From: DATMRF01 sp035566435
GTDB taxonomy: Bacteria; Verrucomicrobiota; Verrucomicrobiia; Limisphaerales; UBA8199
Direction: 5' to 3'
NCBI GenBank assembly: GCA_035566435.1
Contig: DATMRF010000105.1
Location: 124,001-188,000 of the forward strand
Length of the DNA stretch: 64,000 nucleotides
Shown here: positions 9,048-16,945 of the stretch, one piece after another
Numbering within the stretch: the first letter of the stretch is position 1
Layout: every line of letters begins with the position of its first letter
Position numbers and translations under genes: made by a program
The notes under the pieces: model-generated
The model's input: only the letters and a program-made list of their open reading frames with translations
Database searches by the model: none
Told to the model about the DNA's origin: nothing

Positions 9048-9917
9048 CTACTTCTTGCCGGCATCCTTGGCTTTTTGAGCCTCTTCCGCCTGGCGGGCGG
9101 CTTCCTCCGGCTTGATGACCTCGATCTTCGCTCCCTTTTTGAGCTCCTCAGCCGAGGGGACCTTGATGATGTCGCTGGTCAGGGGTTGCGGTGTCGGCGG
9201 CGGGAGCGGTGCTTCCTTTCCGAGCAATTCCATCTCAAAGATAAGCGTCGAGCCGGGGTCGATGCTGGGGTTGCCCATGTCGCCGTAAGCGAGGCTCGAA
9301 GGCAGATAGATTTCCCATTTCGAGCCGATCTTCATCCTTTGCAGGGCCTCGGTCCAACCGCGAATAAGCTGGTTGGCGGCGCGTTTCATCGGCACCCCGC
9401 GCTTGGCCGTGCTGTCGAACTCTTTGCCGTTGATGAGTGTGCCTTTGTAATTGACGCTCACCACGTCGTTGCTCCTGGGCATCTCGCCGGTGCCCTCGGT
9501 GATGACCTTGTACTGCAGTTCGGCCATGGCACCGTCAGCCAGTTTTACTTCGATAGTTTTTACGCCGGGCTTCTTCTTGTTTGCAGCGAGGAAGGCTTCA
9601 CCTTCCTGCTTGTTCTTCTCAGCGACCTTTTTCTGTTCTGCCTGCTGGTATGACCGAATAGCCTCCTGCGCCTGTTGGTCCGTGAGCTTCGTCTCTTTTC
9701 CCGCGAGCACTTCCCTCATCGCTGCCATGACTACATCGACATCGACATCGATCTTGCTGCGCTTGATCTGGTTGCCGAAAAACATGCCGATACCGTAGCT
9801 GGCTTTCTCCTTGTCGTCCTTGAAACCCGCCGCCGGCTGGTCCGCCGCCCGGATCGACAAAGGTAACAGGGCCAAGCCCAACCCGGTCGCTAAAATGACG
9901 TTCTTTCCAATTCTCAT
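9048..9917 (-). CDS. FKBP-type peptidyl-prolyl cis-trans isomerase (FkpA/Mip-like, exported)
   Basis: 289 aa from the ATG at 9917 (MRIGKNVILATGLGLALLPL, signal peptide ending near IRAAD). Residues about 28-110 form the helical FKBP_N dimerisation domain (KASYGIGMFFGNQIKRSKID), joined by a charged helix (QQAEQKKVAEKNKQEGEAFL) to the FKBP_C catalytic domain at about 130-235: VSVNYKGTLINGKEFDSTAK, NQLIRGWTEALQRMKIGSKW, LAYGDMGNPSIDPGSTLIFE. These enzymes catalyse prolyl isomerisation and assist folding in the periplasm. A Lys/Ala/Glu-rich tail of about 50 residues follows the domain. A strong terminator follows the stop. The gene sits between purM and purD on the opposite strand. Confidence 0.95.
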   Translation of the reverse strand: MRIGKNVILATGLGLALLPLSIRAADQPAAGFKDDKEKASYGIGMFFGNQIKRSKIDVDVDVVMAAMREVLAGKETKLTDQQAQEAIRSYQQAEQKKVAEKNKQEGEAFLAANKKKPGVKTIEVKLADGAMAELQYKVITEGTGEMPRSNDVVSVNYKGTLINGKEFDSTAKRGVPMKRAANQLIRGWTEALQRMKIGSKWEIYLPSSLAYGDMGNPSIDPGSTLIFEMELLGKEAPLPPPTPQPLTSDIIKVPSAEELKKGAKIEVIKPEEAARQAEEAQKAKDAGKK

Positions 9918-10040
9918 AGTTTGCTGATAATCTGCTGTTGTTAAACAGCCATCCCGTTTACACCAAAGCGCCAAAAAGTCCAGCCCCGATTATCACAGAT
10001 TTTTTTTGCGCTGGCGTCAAATCCTGCTTGAATCCCGGCG

Positions 10041-11333
10041 ATGCGAATCCTGGTTATCGGCTCCGGCGGGCGCGAGCATGCGCTGGTTTGGAAGCTCGCC
10101 CTTTCCCCGCATGTCACTGAGCTTTGGTGCGCCCCCGGCAACGCCGGCATCGCCGAGGAGCGGTTGGCCGCGGACGGCAAACCGGTCCAGTGCGTTAGTA
10201 TTAATGCCGAAGATCTGGGGAGCCTGGTCGCTTTTGCACGGGAAAACCGAGCCGGGCTAACGGTCGTTGGGCCCGACAATCCGCTGGCGCTAGGTATCGT
10301 GGATCTCTTTCAACAACAAGGACTTCGGATTTGGGGGCCCACCCGGAAAGCCGCAGAGTTCGAGTCCTCCAAAGCGTTTTCCCAGCGGTTCATGGAGCAG
10401 TACGGAATCCCCACCGCCCGGTCCGGAACCTTCACGGAGGCGGGGGCGGCTGCCAAGTTCGCCGAGTCACTTGGAGGGCGTTGCGCGGTGAAAGCCGACG
10501 GCCTGGCGCTGGGTAAGGGCGTTTTGCTCTGCGCAAGCCTGACTGAGGCCGGGCGCGCTATTGAAGAGGTTCTTGTGAAAAGGACGTTCGGCATTGCAGG
10601 CGCCGCGGTCGTTATCCAGGAACTGCTCGAAGGAACGGAAATTTCACTGCATGCGCTTTGTGACGGGAAGACGGCGAAGCTGTTCCCTACCTCGCAGGAC
10701 CACAAACGGGCTCTCGACGGCGACCGCGGGCTCAACACCGGCGGCATGGGGACCTATTCACCGACACCGTTCCTGACGGAAACCGAGCTGGCGGAGACCG
10801 GCCGCAAGATCCTCGAGCCTTGGGTCCGAGGCTGCGTGGCTGAAGGCATTGATTTTCATGGGATTCTTTATCCCGGGCTGATGCTGACGAACACCGGGCC
10901 GAGGGTTCTCGAATTCAATGCTCGGTTCGGCGACCCGGAAACCCAAGTATATCTTACGCGGCTGGAAAACGACCTGGTCGAACTGCTCGAGGCCAGCACC
11001 GAAGGAACGCTGGACAGTGTCGAGCTGAAATGGAGCCCGATGGCCTCGGTTTGCGTTGTGATGGCCTCCGGCGGGTATCCTGGCAGCTATGCCAAGGGCA
11101 AACCAATCCGCGGACTGGATGAGGCGGGCCGGCCGAACAACACGAAGGTTTTCCACGCCGGCACTGCTCGAGCCGGGGACCAGATTATTACGAACGGCGG
11201 GCGCGTTCTCGGCGTCACCGCCTGGGGAAGAGATGTCCGCAGCGCTCGAGACGCCGCTTACGCAGCGGCCGACAGGATTCGTTTCGAAGGCGCCCAGTTC
11301 CGTCGGGATATCGCCTCAAAAGCCCTACCCTGA
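10041..11333 (+). CDS. purD: Phosphoribosylamine-glycine ligase (GAR synthetase)
   Basis: 430 aa, the usual length. PurD joins phosphoribosylamine and glycine with ATP, the second step of purine synthesis. The N-terminal motif MRILVIGSGGREHALVWKL, the ATP-grasp segment VKADGLALGKGVLLC at about residues 150-165, HKRALDGDRGLNTGGMGTYS and the metal-binding LEFNARFGDPETQ are all intact. Cytosolic. The start is the only sensible ATG (codon 4 is already part of the fold). The 123-bp gap to the divergent FKBP gene presumably holds both promoters. The downstream region is repeat-rich and lacks a clear terminator. Confidence 0.97.
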   Translation: MRILVIGSGGREHALVWKLALSPHVTELWCAPGNAGIAEERLAADGKPVQCVSINAEDLGSLVAFARENRAGLTVVGPDNPLALGIVDLFQQQGLRIWGPTRKAAEFESSKAFSQRFMEQYGIPTARSGTFTEAGAAAKFAESLGGRCAVKADGLALGKGVLLCASLTEAGRAIEEVLVKRTFGIAGAAVVIQELLEGTEISLHALCDGKTAKLFPTSQDHKRALDGDRGLNTGGMGTYSPTPFLTETELAETGRKILEPWVRGCVAEGIDFHGILYPGLMLTNTGPRVLEFNARFGDPETQVYLTRLENDLVELLEASTEGTLDSVELKWSPMASVCVVMASGGYPGSYAKGKPIRGLDEAGRPNNTKVFHAGTARAGDQIITNGGRVLGVTAWGRDVRSARDAAYAAADRIRFEGAQFRRDIASKALP

Positions 11334-11358
11334 CCTGGAACGATGCAATCAGAGGTTA

Positions 11359-11509
11359 ACGCAAAGACGCAAAGGTGCAGAGGCGCAAAGGCTGGGACCG
11401 GGTTTAACTTCAAACGAGAGGCTCCCCTTCCAGTGACCACGGCGGACCTGCTCTTTGACCTCGGATTCCTCAGACCCTTTGCGTCTTTGCCTCTTGGCGC
11501 CTTTGCGTT
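11359..11509. repeat. Inverted repeat of AACGCAAAGACGCAAAGG type
   Basis: The arm 11359-11391 reads AACGCAAAGACGCAAAGGTG and continues AGAGGCGCAAAG. Its near-complement returns at 11477-11509 (CTTTGCGTCTTTGCCTCTTG onward). Both arms consist of GCAAAG/GACGC words. The roughly 85 bp between them has no gene. It starts a 520-bp non-coding stretch after purD. Confidence 0.7.
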
Positions 11510-11530
11510 GAGGACTGCGACTGCATAGAT

Positions 11531-11570
11531 ACAGCTAAACCAATGGTCCTACAGCTAAACCAATGCTCCA
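11531..11570. repeat. Tandem duplication of a 20-bp unit
   Basis: ACAGCTAAACCAATGGTCCT at 11531-11550 is followed directly by ACAGCTAAACCAATGCTCCA at 11551-11570. The two units differ at two positions. No coding potential. Confidence 0.85.
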
Positions 11571-11603
11571 TTAGGGTGGAGACGCTAGCGAAGTCCGGCA
11601 GGC

Positions 11604-11779
11604 TCGTCCTCGTCGTCGTCGTCGTCGTCGTCGTCGTGGTCGTAATCGATCTGGTATGGTGAAATGGAGCGGTGGAGTGATGGTGATGTTGAAAAACGGC
11701 TCGACCACGAGGAGGAGAGAGAGGGAAAGGACGATAAAGAACCTGATCGATTACGAGGACGATGACGAGGACGAGGAGG
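11604..11779. repeat. Long imperfect hairpin with a (CGT)9 microsatellite arm
   Basis: The left arm 11604-11651 contains nine perfect CGT triplets (11611-11637), then GGTCGTAATCGATC. The right arm 11745-11779 begins GATCGATTACGAGGACGATG, the complement of the left arm's end, and continues with GACGAGGA words that pair imperfectly with the CGT tract. The 93-nt loop is purine-rich (TGGAGCGGTGGAGTGATGG, GAGGAGGAGAGAGAGGG). No believable gene is present; open frames here are low-complexity. Confidence 0.75.
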
Positions 11780-11856
11780 ATTTCGATACACCACGGGCCG
11801 ATACACAAAACGCGCCAGCTTTACTTTCCGTCACCGATCACGCATTTTAACCCGGA

Positions 11857-12921
11857 ATGACACGACTAGGGATTCGATCACTTGCCACCGCGTTGCTGGC
11901 AGGTTTTACCAGTATTGCGAATTTGCGGGCCGAAACTGCGGGCCAGGCGCCGGATTTCAAGGAAGTTTATGATTTGGTGGCGGCACACTTGAGCGGCATG
12001 AGCCAGGCCGACCTGAATCGGGCCTCGGTTCAGGCGCTGGTGTCGGCGCTGAGTCCCAGGGTGTCCCTGACTGGCGGGCAGGATGCCGCGGCCGGCGCCG
12101 GAGCCCAGCCGGTGAGCAAAACGAGCCTTTTCGACGATGAAGTTGCCTATTTGAGGATTGGGCGGGTCAGCGGAGGTCTGGCCGACGCCCTCCGCGAGGC
12201 TTATCAGAAATTAGCCGGCACGAACAAGCTCAACGGCTTGGTCCTGGACTTGCGCTACGCTGGCGGGGAAGATTATGCCGCGGCGGCGGGCGCTGCGGAC
12301 CTGTTCGTCAAAAAGGAACGGCCATTGCTTGATTGGGGCAACGGGGTCGCGCGCTCGAAGGAAAAGCCAGCAACGCTCACCGCGCCGGTGGCGGTGTTGA
12401 TGAACCGGCAGACCACGGGTGCGGCGGAGGCGTTGGCCGCGGTTTTGCGCGATGCGGGCGCGGGTCTGCTGATCGGCGCGCGGACAGCCGGCCAGGCGAT
12501 GGTCGCTGAGGAGTATCCTTTGCGCGACGGACAGCGGCTGAGGATCGCCACCGGCCCCGTTCGCCTCGGGGACGGCACGGCTCTCTCGCCCGAGGGCGTC
12601 AAGCCGGACATCGCGGTCGAGGTGAACCCACAGGAGGAGCGGGCCTACTATGGCGATCTGTTTAAGGAACTACCCAAAACCAACCTGCTAGCCGCTACAA
12701 CGATTTCGGTCACCAATTTCGCCAACGGGACCAACCGCACGCGGCGCACCCGGTTTAATGAGGCCGAGCTGGTGCGCGAGCGCAAGGAAGGCGCGGATCT
12801 CGACCTGGAAACCCCTGGCAGCGAGACCGATACCGGCAAAACGGTCGTGCGCGACCCGGCCCTGGCCCGGGCGCTGGACGTTCTGAAAGGACTGGCGGTG
12901 GTCCGCCAATCTCGCTTCTGA
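11857..12921 (+). CDS. Secreted S41 (C-terminal processing protease)-like protein, probably inactive
   Basis: 354 aa with a signal peptide (MTRLGIRSLATALLAGFTSI, cut near NLRAE). The core at about residues 95-260 is a tail-specific-protease fold: EVAYLRIGRVSGGLADALRE, NGLVLDLRYAGGEDYAAA, PVAVLMNRQTTGAAEALAAV, LLIGARTAGQAM and SPEGVKPDIAVEV. In active S41 enzymes the serine sits in S-A-S-A-E and the lysine in T-x-G-K-G. Here those places read G188 (TTGAAEA) and Q213 (TAGQA), so both dyad residues appear lost. There is no PDZ domain. It may act as a binding or scaffold protein in the cell envelope. The fusion gene follows 56 bp downstream on the same strand. Confidence 0.82.
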   Translation: MTRLGIRSLATALLAGFTSIANLRAETAGQAPDFKEVYDLVAAHLSGMSQADLNRASVQALVSALSPRVSLTGGQDAAAGAGAQPVSKTSLFDDEVAYLRIGRVSGGLADALREAYQKLAGTNKLNGLVLDLRYAGGEDYAAAAGAADLFVKKERPLLDWGNGVARSKEKPATLTAPVAVLMNRQTTGAAEALAAVLRDAGAGLLIGARTAGQAMVAEEYPLRDGQRLRIATGPVRLGDGTALSPEGVKPDIAVEVNPQEERAYYGDLFKELPKTNLLAATTISVTNFANGTNRTRRTRFNEAELVRERKEGADLDLETPGSETDTGKTVVRDPALARALDVLKGLAVVRQSRF

Positions 12922-12977
12922 TTTCCGCGTTGACGATGGCGCCGGGCCGACCCAATTTCAAGAGCTCGAACACCTAG

Positions 12978-15143
12978 ATGAAGACGGTCCTATTTGTTTG
13001 CACAGGAAATGTTTGCCGCAGCCCGATGGCCGAAGGGCTCTTCCGCCAAGCCGTCCAGGGACGCAATGATTACCGCGTGCTGTCCGCGGGGCTCGGCGCG
13101 ATGGAGGGCCAGCCCCCCAGTCCTCACGCGGTGCAGGCGGTCAAGGAATTGGGGATCGATATCTCAACCCAGCGCAGCCGGATGCTCACGCCCGACCTGG
13201 TGTCGCAGGCGGACTACATCTTCGGCATGACCCATAGCCACATCGATACGGTGATGATGCTATTCCCCACGGCCGCCGAAAAAACGTTCCTGCTCCGCGA
13301 GTTCGATGAGACGCTGGATCACTTCGAAAAGGACATCAGCGACCCGATTGGCGGGTCCTATGATATCTACCTGAACTGCCGCGACCAAATCGAGCAGGGC
13401 ATCGCTTCGCTGCTCCGCTTCATCGACCATGGCCAGCCGCCCCACGGTCCGGCCCAGGCCCGCAAGGTGGCGGTCGCGCTGGGCGCCGATCACGGCGGCT
13501 TCGACCTCAAGGAGGCCCTTAAGCGGCATCTCGAACACCGCGGTGTCAGCATCACCGATTTCGGCGCTCACTCCGCGGAAGCCAGCGATTACACGGATTT
13601 TGCCCACGCGGTCGCGCAGAGTGTGGCGCAACGCAGGGCCGAATTCGGGGTGCTGATTTGCACAACCGGGCTCGGCATGAGCATCGCCGCCAACAAAGTC
13701 CCGGGAGTGCGCGCGGCGCTGGTCGGCGACGAACCGACCGCGGAACTGGCCCGGCGCCATAACAACGCCAATGTCCTGTGCCTGGCCGGCAAAACCACGG
13801 CGCCCGAGGCTGGCGCCAAAATCCTCGACACGTTCCTCAGCGCGCCCTTCGAAGGCGGACGCCACGAACGCCGACTCAGCAAAATGGAAACCAGAATTGT
13901 CCCCATAGACCTGCGCCTGCAGGCCATCGATCCCGAAATCGCGGAAGTCATCGAGCACGAACGCGTCCGCCAGCAGGAGAACATCGAACTCATCGCCAGC
14001 GAGAATTTCACGAGCCCGGCGGTGATGGAGGCGCAGGGCTCGGTGCTGACCAACAAGTACGCGGAGGGTTACCCCAAGAAACGGTGGTATGGCGGTTGTG
14101 AAAACGTCGATGTGGTCGAACAGCTGGCGATCGACCGCGCCAAGAAACTGTTTGGCGCCGAGCATGCCAACGTGCAGCCCCACTCGGGCAGCGGCGCCAA
14201 CATGGCCGTCTATTTCGCGTTTCTCAAGCCCGGCGACAAGATGCTCACGATGGACCTCACCCACGGCGGCCATCTGACGCACGGCAACAAAGCCAATTTT
14301 TCCGGAAAGTTTTTCGAAATCGTCCATTACGGCGTCCGCAAAGACGACGAGCGGATCGACTACGACCAACTGGCGGCCCTGGCGCGGCAGCATCGGCCCA
14401 GGATGATCACGGTCGGCGCCAGCGCCTACCCGCGGGCCATTGATTTCGAGCGCATGGGAGAGATTGCGCGCGACGTCGAGGCGCTCCTGCTGGCCGACAT
14501 CGCGCACATCGCGGGGCTGGTGGTTACGGGACTTCACCCCAGCCCCGTGGGCCATGCCGATTTTGTCACCACGACGACTCACAAGACGCTGCGGGGACCT
14601 CGCGGCGGCCTGGTCCTGTGCAAAGAAAAATACGCCAAAGAGATCGATTCCCAGGCCTTCCCCGGCATCCAGGGCGGGCCGCTGATGCATGTGATCGCGG
14701 CCAAGGCGGTATGTTTCCAGGAGGCGCTCCAACCGGCGTTCCGTGCTTACCAGGAACAGATCGTGAGTAATGCCAAGGCGCTGGCCGACGGGATGAAACG
14801 CAACACCTTCCGCCTCGTCAGCGGCGGGACCGACAACCACCTCATGCTGGTGGATGTCGGGGCGCGCGGGTTGACGGGCAAGGAATGCCAGGCCACGCTG
14901 GACCAGGCGGGCATTACGATCAACAAGAACACCATCCCGTTCGAGACTCGCTCGCCGTTCCAGGCGAGCGGCATCCGGCTCGGCACCCCGGCCGTTACCA
15001 CGCGCGGCATGAAAGAGCCGGAGATGGCGGCCATCGCCGATATGATCAGTGAAGTGCTCCTCGATATTAAGAACCTTGACACCCTCGCCAAAGTGCGCCA
15101 ACGTGTGCGTGAACTGACTGCAAGATTTCCCTTGCCTTATTGA
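12978..15143 (+). CDS. glyA: Three-domain fusion: LMW protein-tyrosine phosphatase, RpiB, serine hydroxymethyltransferase
   Basis: One uninterrupted 721-codon frame. Residues 1-155 are a low-molecular-weight tyrosine phosphatase with the P-loop C8-TGNVC-R14-S (VLFVCTGNVCRSPMAEG) and the general-acid Asp122 in ISDPIGGSYD. Residues 163-300 are ribose-5-phosphate isomerase B: ALGADHGGFDLKEAL, and catalytic Cys228 in GVLICTTGLGMSIAANK. Residues 303-721 are a full-length SHMT: ENIELIASENFTSPAVM, the PLP lysine Lys536 in TTTTHKTLRGPRGG, and IRLGTPAVTTRGM. SHMT makes glycine and 5,10-methylene-THF from serine; RpiB interconverts ribose- and ribulose-5-phosphate. All three active sites look intact. 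An internal ATG at 13884 (codon 303) could also yield free SHMT, but no strong ribosome-binding site precedes it. Cytosolic. Confidence 0.95.
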   Translation: MKTVLFVCTGNVCRSPMAEGLFRQAVQGRNDYRVLSAGLGAMEGQPPSPHAVQAVKELGIDISTQRSRMLTPDLVSQADYIFGMTHSHIDTVMMLFPTAAEKTFLLREFDETLDHFEKDISDPIGGSYDIYLNCRDQIEQGIASLLRFIDHGQPPHGPAQARKVAVALGADHGGFDLKEALKRHLEHRGVSITDFGAHSAEASDYTDFAHAVAQSVAQRRAEFGVLICTTGLGMSIAANKVPGVRAALVGDEPTAELARRHNNANVLCLAGKTTAPEAGAKILDTFLSAPFEGGRHERRLSKMETRIVPIDLRLQAIDPEIAEVIEHERVRQQENIELIASENFTSPAVMEAQGSVLTNKYAEGYPKKRWYGGCENVDVVEQLAIDRAKKLFGAEHANVQPHSGSGANMAVYFAFLKPGDKMLTMDLTHGGHLTHGNKANFSGKFFEIVHYGVRKDDERIDYDQLAALARQHRPRMITVGASAYPRAIDFERMGEIARDVEALLLADIAHIAGLVVTGLHPSPVGHADFVTTTTHKTLRGPRGGLVLCKEKYAKEIDSQAFPGIQGGPLMHVIAAKAVCFQEALQPAFRAYQEQIVSNAKALADGMKRNTFRLVSGGTDNHLMLVDVGARGLTGKECQATLDQAGITINKNTIPFETRSPFQASGIRLGTPAVTTRGMKEPEMAAIADMISEVLLDIKNLDTLAKVRQRVRELTARFPLPY

Positions 15144-15313
15144 CCGGTTGGAGACATCTTGGCAGCACGCTCCCGGCCGTAAATAAATTTCCGATTTGAA
15201 CTGATTCGGCCTCGAATCGTCCAATCAGAAGCCGAGTTCGTTAAACCAGCCTCGTGATGATCTCACCTGATCTCACCGGTGCAACTATTTAAAACTTTGT
15301 AAGAATTTGAATT

Positions 15314-16945
15314 ATGCCAAGAGCCATCAAGAAGGCTAAAGCCAAGACGGCTAAAGAGCTCTCCGCTGAGCCGTCCAACGGCGTGTCGCCGGAGCCCGCT
15401 CCGGTTTCGACCGCCGTTGCGGAACCTCCGCCGGCAGAGGAACTGCAGCCCCCGCCCGCCGCCGTGGAAGCGCCCGAACCGGTGACCGCTGAAGAGAAAC
15501 CCGCCCCGCAAAAGCGACGCGAGCGGCCGGCCCAGCCCAAACGCCCGGAACCCCCGGCGCCCGTTGCGGACGAAGCAGCCGAAACGAACCAGGAAGAAGA
15601 GGCCGAAACGAACCAAAAACCCGAACGACGCGCTCCGCAAAAAGGCGGGGACCGCCCGGGCGACGAGAAGGACCGCATCGCCGCCACCTCGGTCAACATC
15701 GCCAAGCTTCAATCGATGTCCATGACCGAGCTGAACCAGATGGCCCGCGAGCTCTCGGTCGAGAATTTCGGCACGATGCGCAAGCACGAGGTCATCTTCC
15801 ATATCCTGCAGAAAAACGCGGAGCGCGCCGGTGTGCTGTTTTCCGAGGGTGTCCTCGAAGTCCTCCCCGAAGGCTTTGGGTTCCTGCGTTCCCAGAGCTT
15901 TAATTATCTTCCCTGCCCGGAAGACATTTACGTTTCGCCTTCGCAGATTCGGCGCTTCGACCTGCAGACCGGCAACCTCATCGCCGGCCAAATCCGGCCG
16001 CCGAAGGAAAAGGAGCGCTTCTTCGCCCTGCTGAAAGTCGAGGCCGTCGATCAGGAAGACCCGGACAAGGCGAAAGACAAAACACATTTCGACAACCTGA
16101 CCCCGCTGTTCCCGAACAAGCGGTTCATCCTCGAAACCGCCCACGACGAGCTATCCACCCGCGTGCTGGACCTGGTTTGCCCGATCGGCAAAGGCACGCG
16201 CGGCTTGATCGTCGCCCCGCCGCGCACCGGCAAGACGGTGCTGATGCAAAAGCTGGCCAACGCCATCCTGAAGAACAACCCCGAGGCCTATCTCTTCATT
16301 CTGCTCATCGACGAGCGCCCCGAGGAAGTGACCGACATGGAACGATCCTGCCGGGGCGCGGAAGTGATCAGCTCAACTTTCGACGAACCCCCCGAGCGGC
16401 ATGTGCAGGTCGCCGAGATGGTCATCGAAAAAGCCAAGCGCATGATCGAGCACAAACGCGACGTCGTCATCCTGCTGGACTCGATCACCCGCCTGGCCCG
16501 CGCCTACAATACCGTCCAGCCGCACTCAGGAAAGATTCTCTCCGGCGGCGTGGACGCCAACGCGCTCCACAAGCCCAAGCGTTTTTTCGGCGCGGCCAGG
16601 AATATCGAGGAGGGCGGTTCGCTGACCATTATCGCCACCGCGCTGGTGGATACCGGCTCGCGCATGGATGAAGTCATCTTCGAAGAGTTCAAAGGCACCG
16701 GCAACATGGAAGTCCATTTGGACCGCGCGCTGGTGGACCGCCGCATCTTCCCCTCGATCAACATCGAGCGCTCCGGCACCCGCAAAGAGGAATTGCTCTA
16801 CCACCCTGACGAATACAACAAGGTGGTTATTCTGCGCCGCGCCTTGACCGGCGTGCCGCCGGTCGAAGCCATGGAGCTCGTCCTCAACAAGCTCAAGAAG
16901 ACCGGCAGCAATATTGAGTTCCTGCTCTCGATGAGCGTGGGCTAA
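15314..16945 (+). CDS. rho: Transcription termination factor Rho with a long Pro/Glu/Ala-rich N-terminal extension
   Basis: 543 aa against about 420 in the classic enzyme. Residues 1-127 are a low-complexity, probably disordered extension (KRRERPAQPKRPEPPAPVAD, EAAETNQEEEAETNQ). The Rho fold begins about residue 128 (NIAKLQSMSMTELNQMAREL), followed by the RNA-binding cold-shock domain (EGFGFLRSQSFNYLPCPEDI). The ATPase has Walker A GLIVAPPRTGKTVLM, Walker B DVVILLDSITRLARAYN and the Q/R-loop region SGGVDANALHKPKRFFGAAR. Rho is a hexameric RNA helicase that ends transcription. The P-loop reads PPRTGKT instead of the common PPKAGKT. The 170-bp leader is comparatively AT-rich and may be autoregulatory, as in other bacteria. 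The 3' end overlaps the pseudopilin by 4 bp, tail to tail. Confidence 0.97.
   Translation: MPRAIKKAKAKTAKELSAEPSNGVSPEPAPVSTAVAEPPPAEELQPPPAAVEAPEPVTAEEKPAPQKRRERPAQPKRPEPPAPVADEAAETNQEEEAETNQKPERRAPQKGGDRPGDEKDRIAATSVNIAKLQSMSMTELNQMARELSVENFGTMRKHEVIFHILQKNAERAGVLFSEGVLEVLPEGFGFLRSQSFNYLPCPEDIYVSPSQIRRFDLQTGNLIAGQIRPPKEKERFFALLKVEAVDQEDPDKAKDKTHFDNLTPLFPNKRFILETAHDELSTRVLDLVCPIGKGTRGLIVAPPRTGKTVLMQKLANAILKNNPEAYLFILLIDERPEEVTDMERSCRGAEVISSTFDEPPERHVQVAEMVIEKAKRMIEHKRDVVILLDSITRLARAYNTVQPHSGKILSGGVDANALHKPKRFFGAARNIEEGGSLTIIATALVDTGSRMDEVIFEEFKGTGNMEVHLDRALVDRRIFPSINIERSGTRKEELLYHPDEYNKVVILRRALTGVPPVEAMELVLNKLKKTGSNIEFLLSMSVG

Noticed and set aside
11656..11850. Asp/Glu-rich small protein encoded in the CGT hairpin region
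   Set aside because: The frame is the direct product of triplet and purine-rich repeats; no start signal or independent support.
13260..15224. 654-codon minus-strand open frame
   Set aside because: It is fully antisense to the phosphatase-RpiB-SHMT fusion, has no recognisable domain and reflects high GC at third positions of the real gene.
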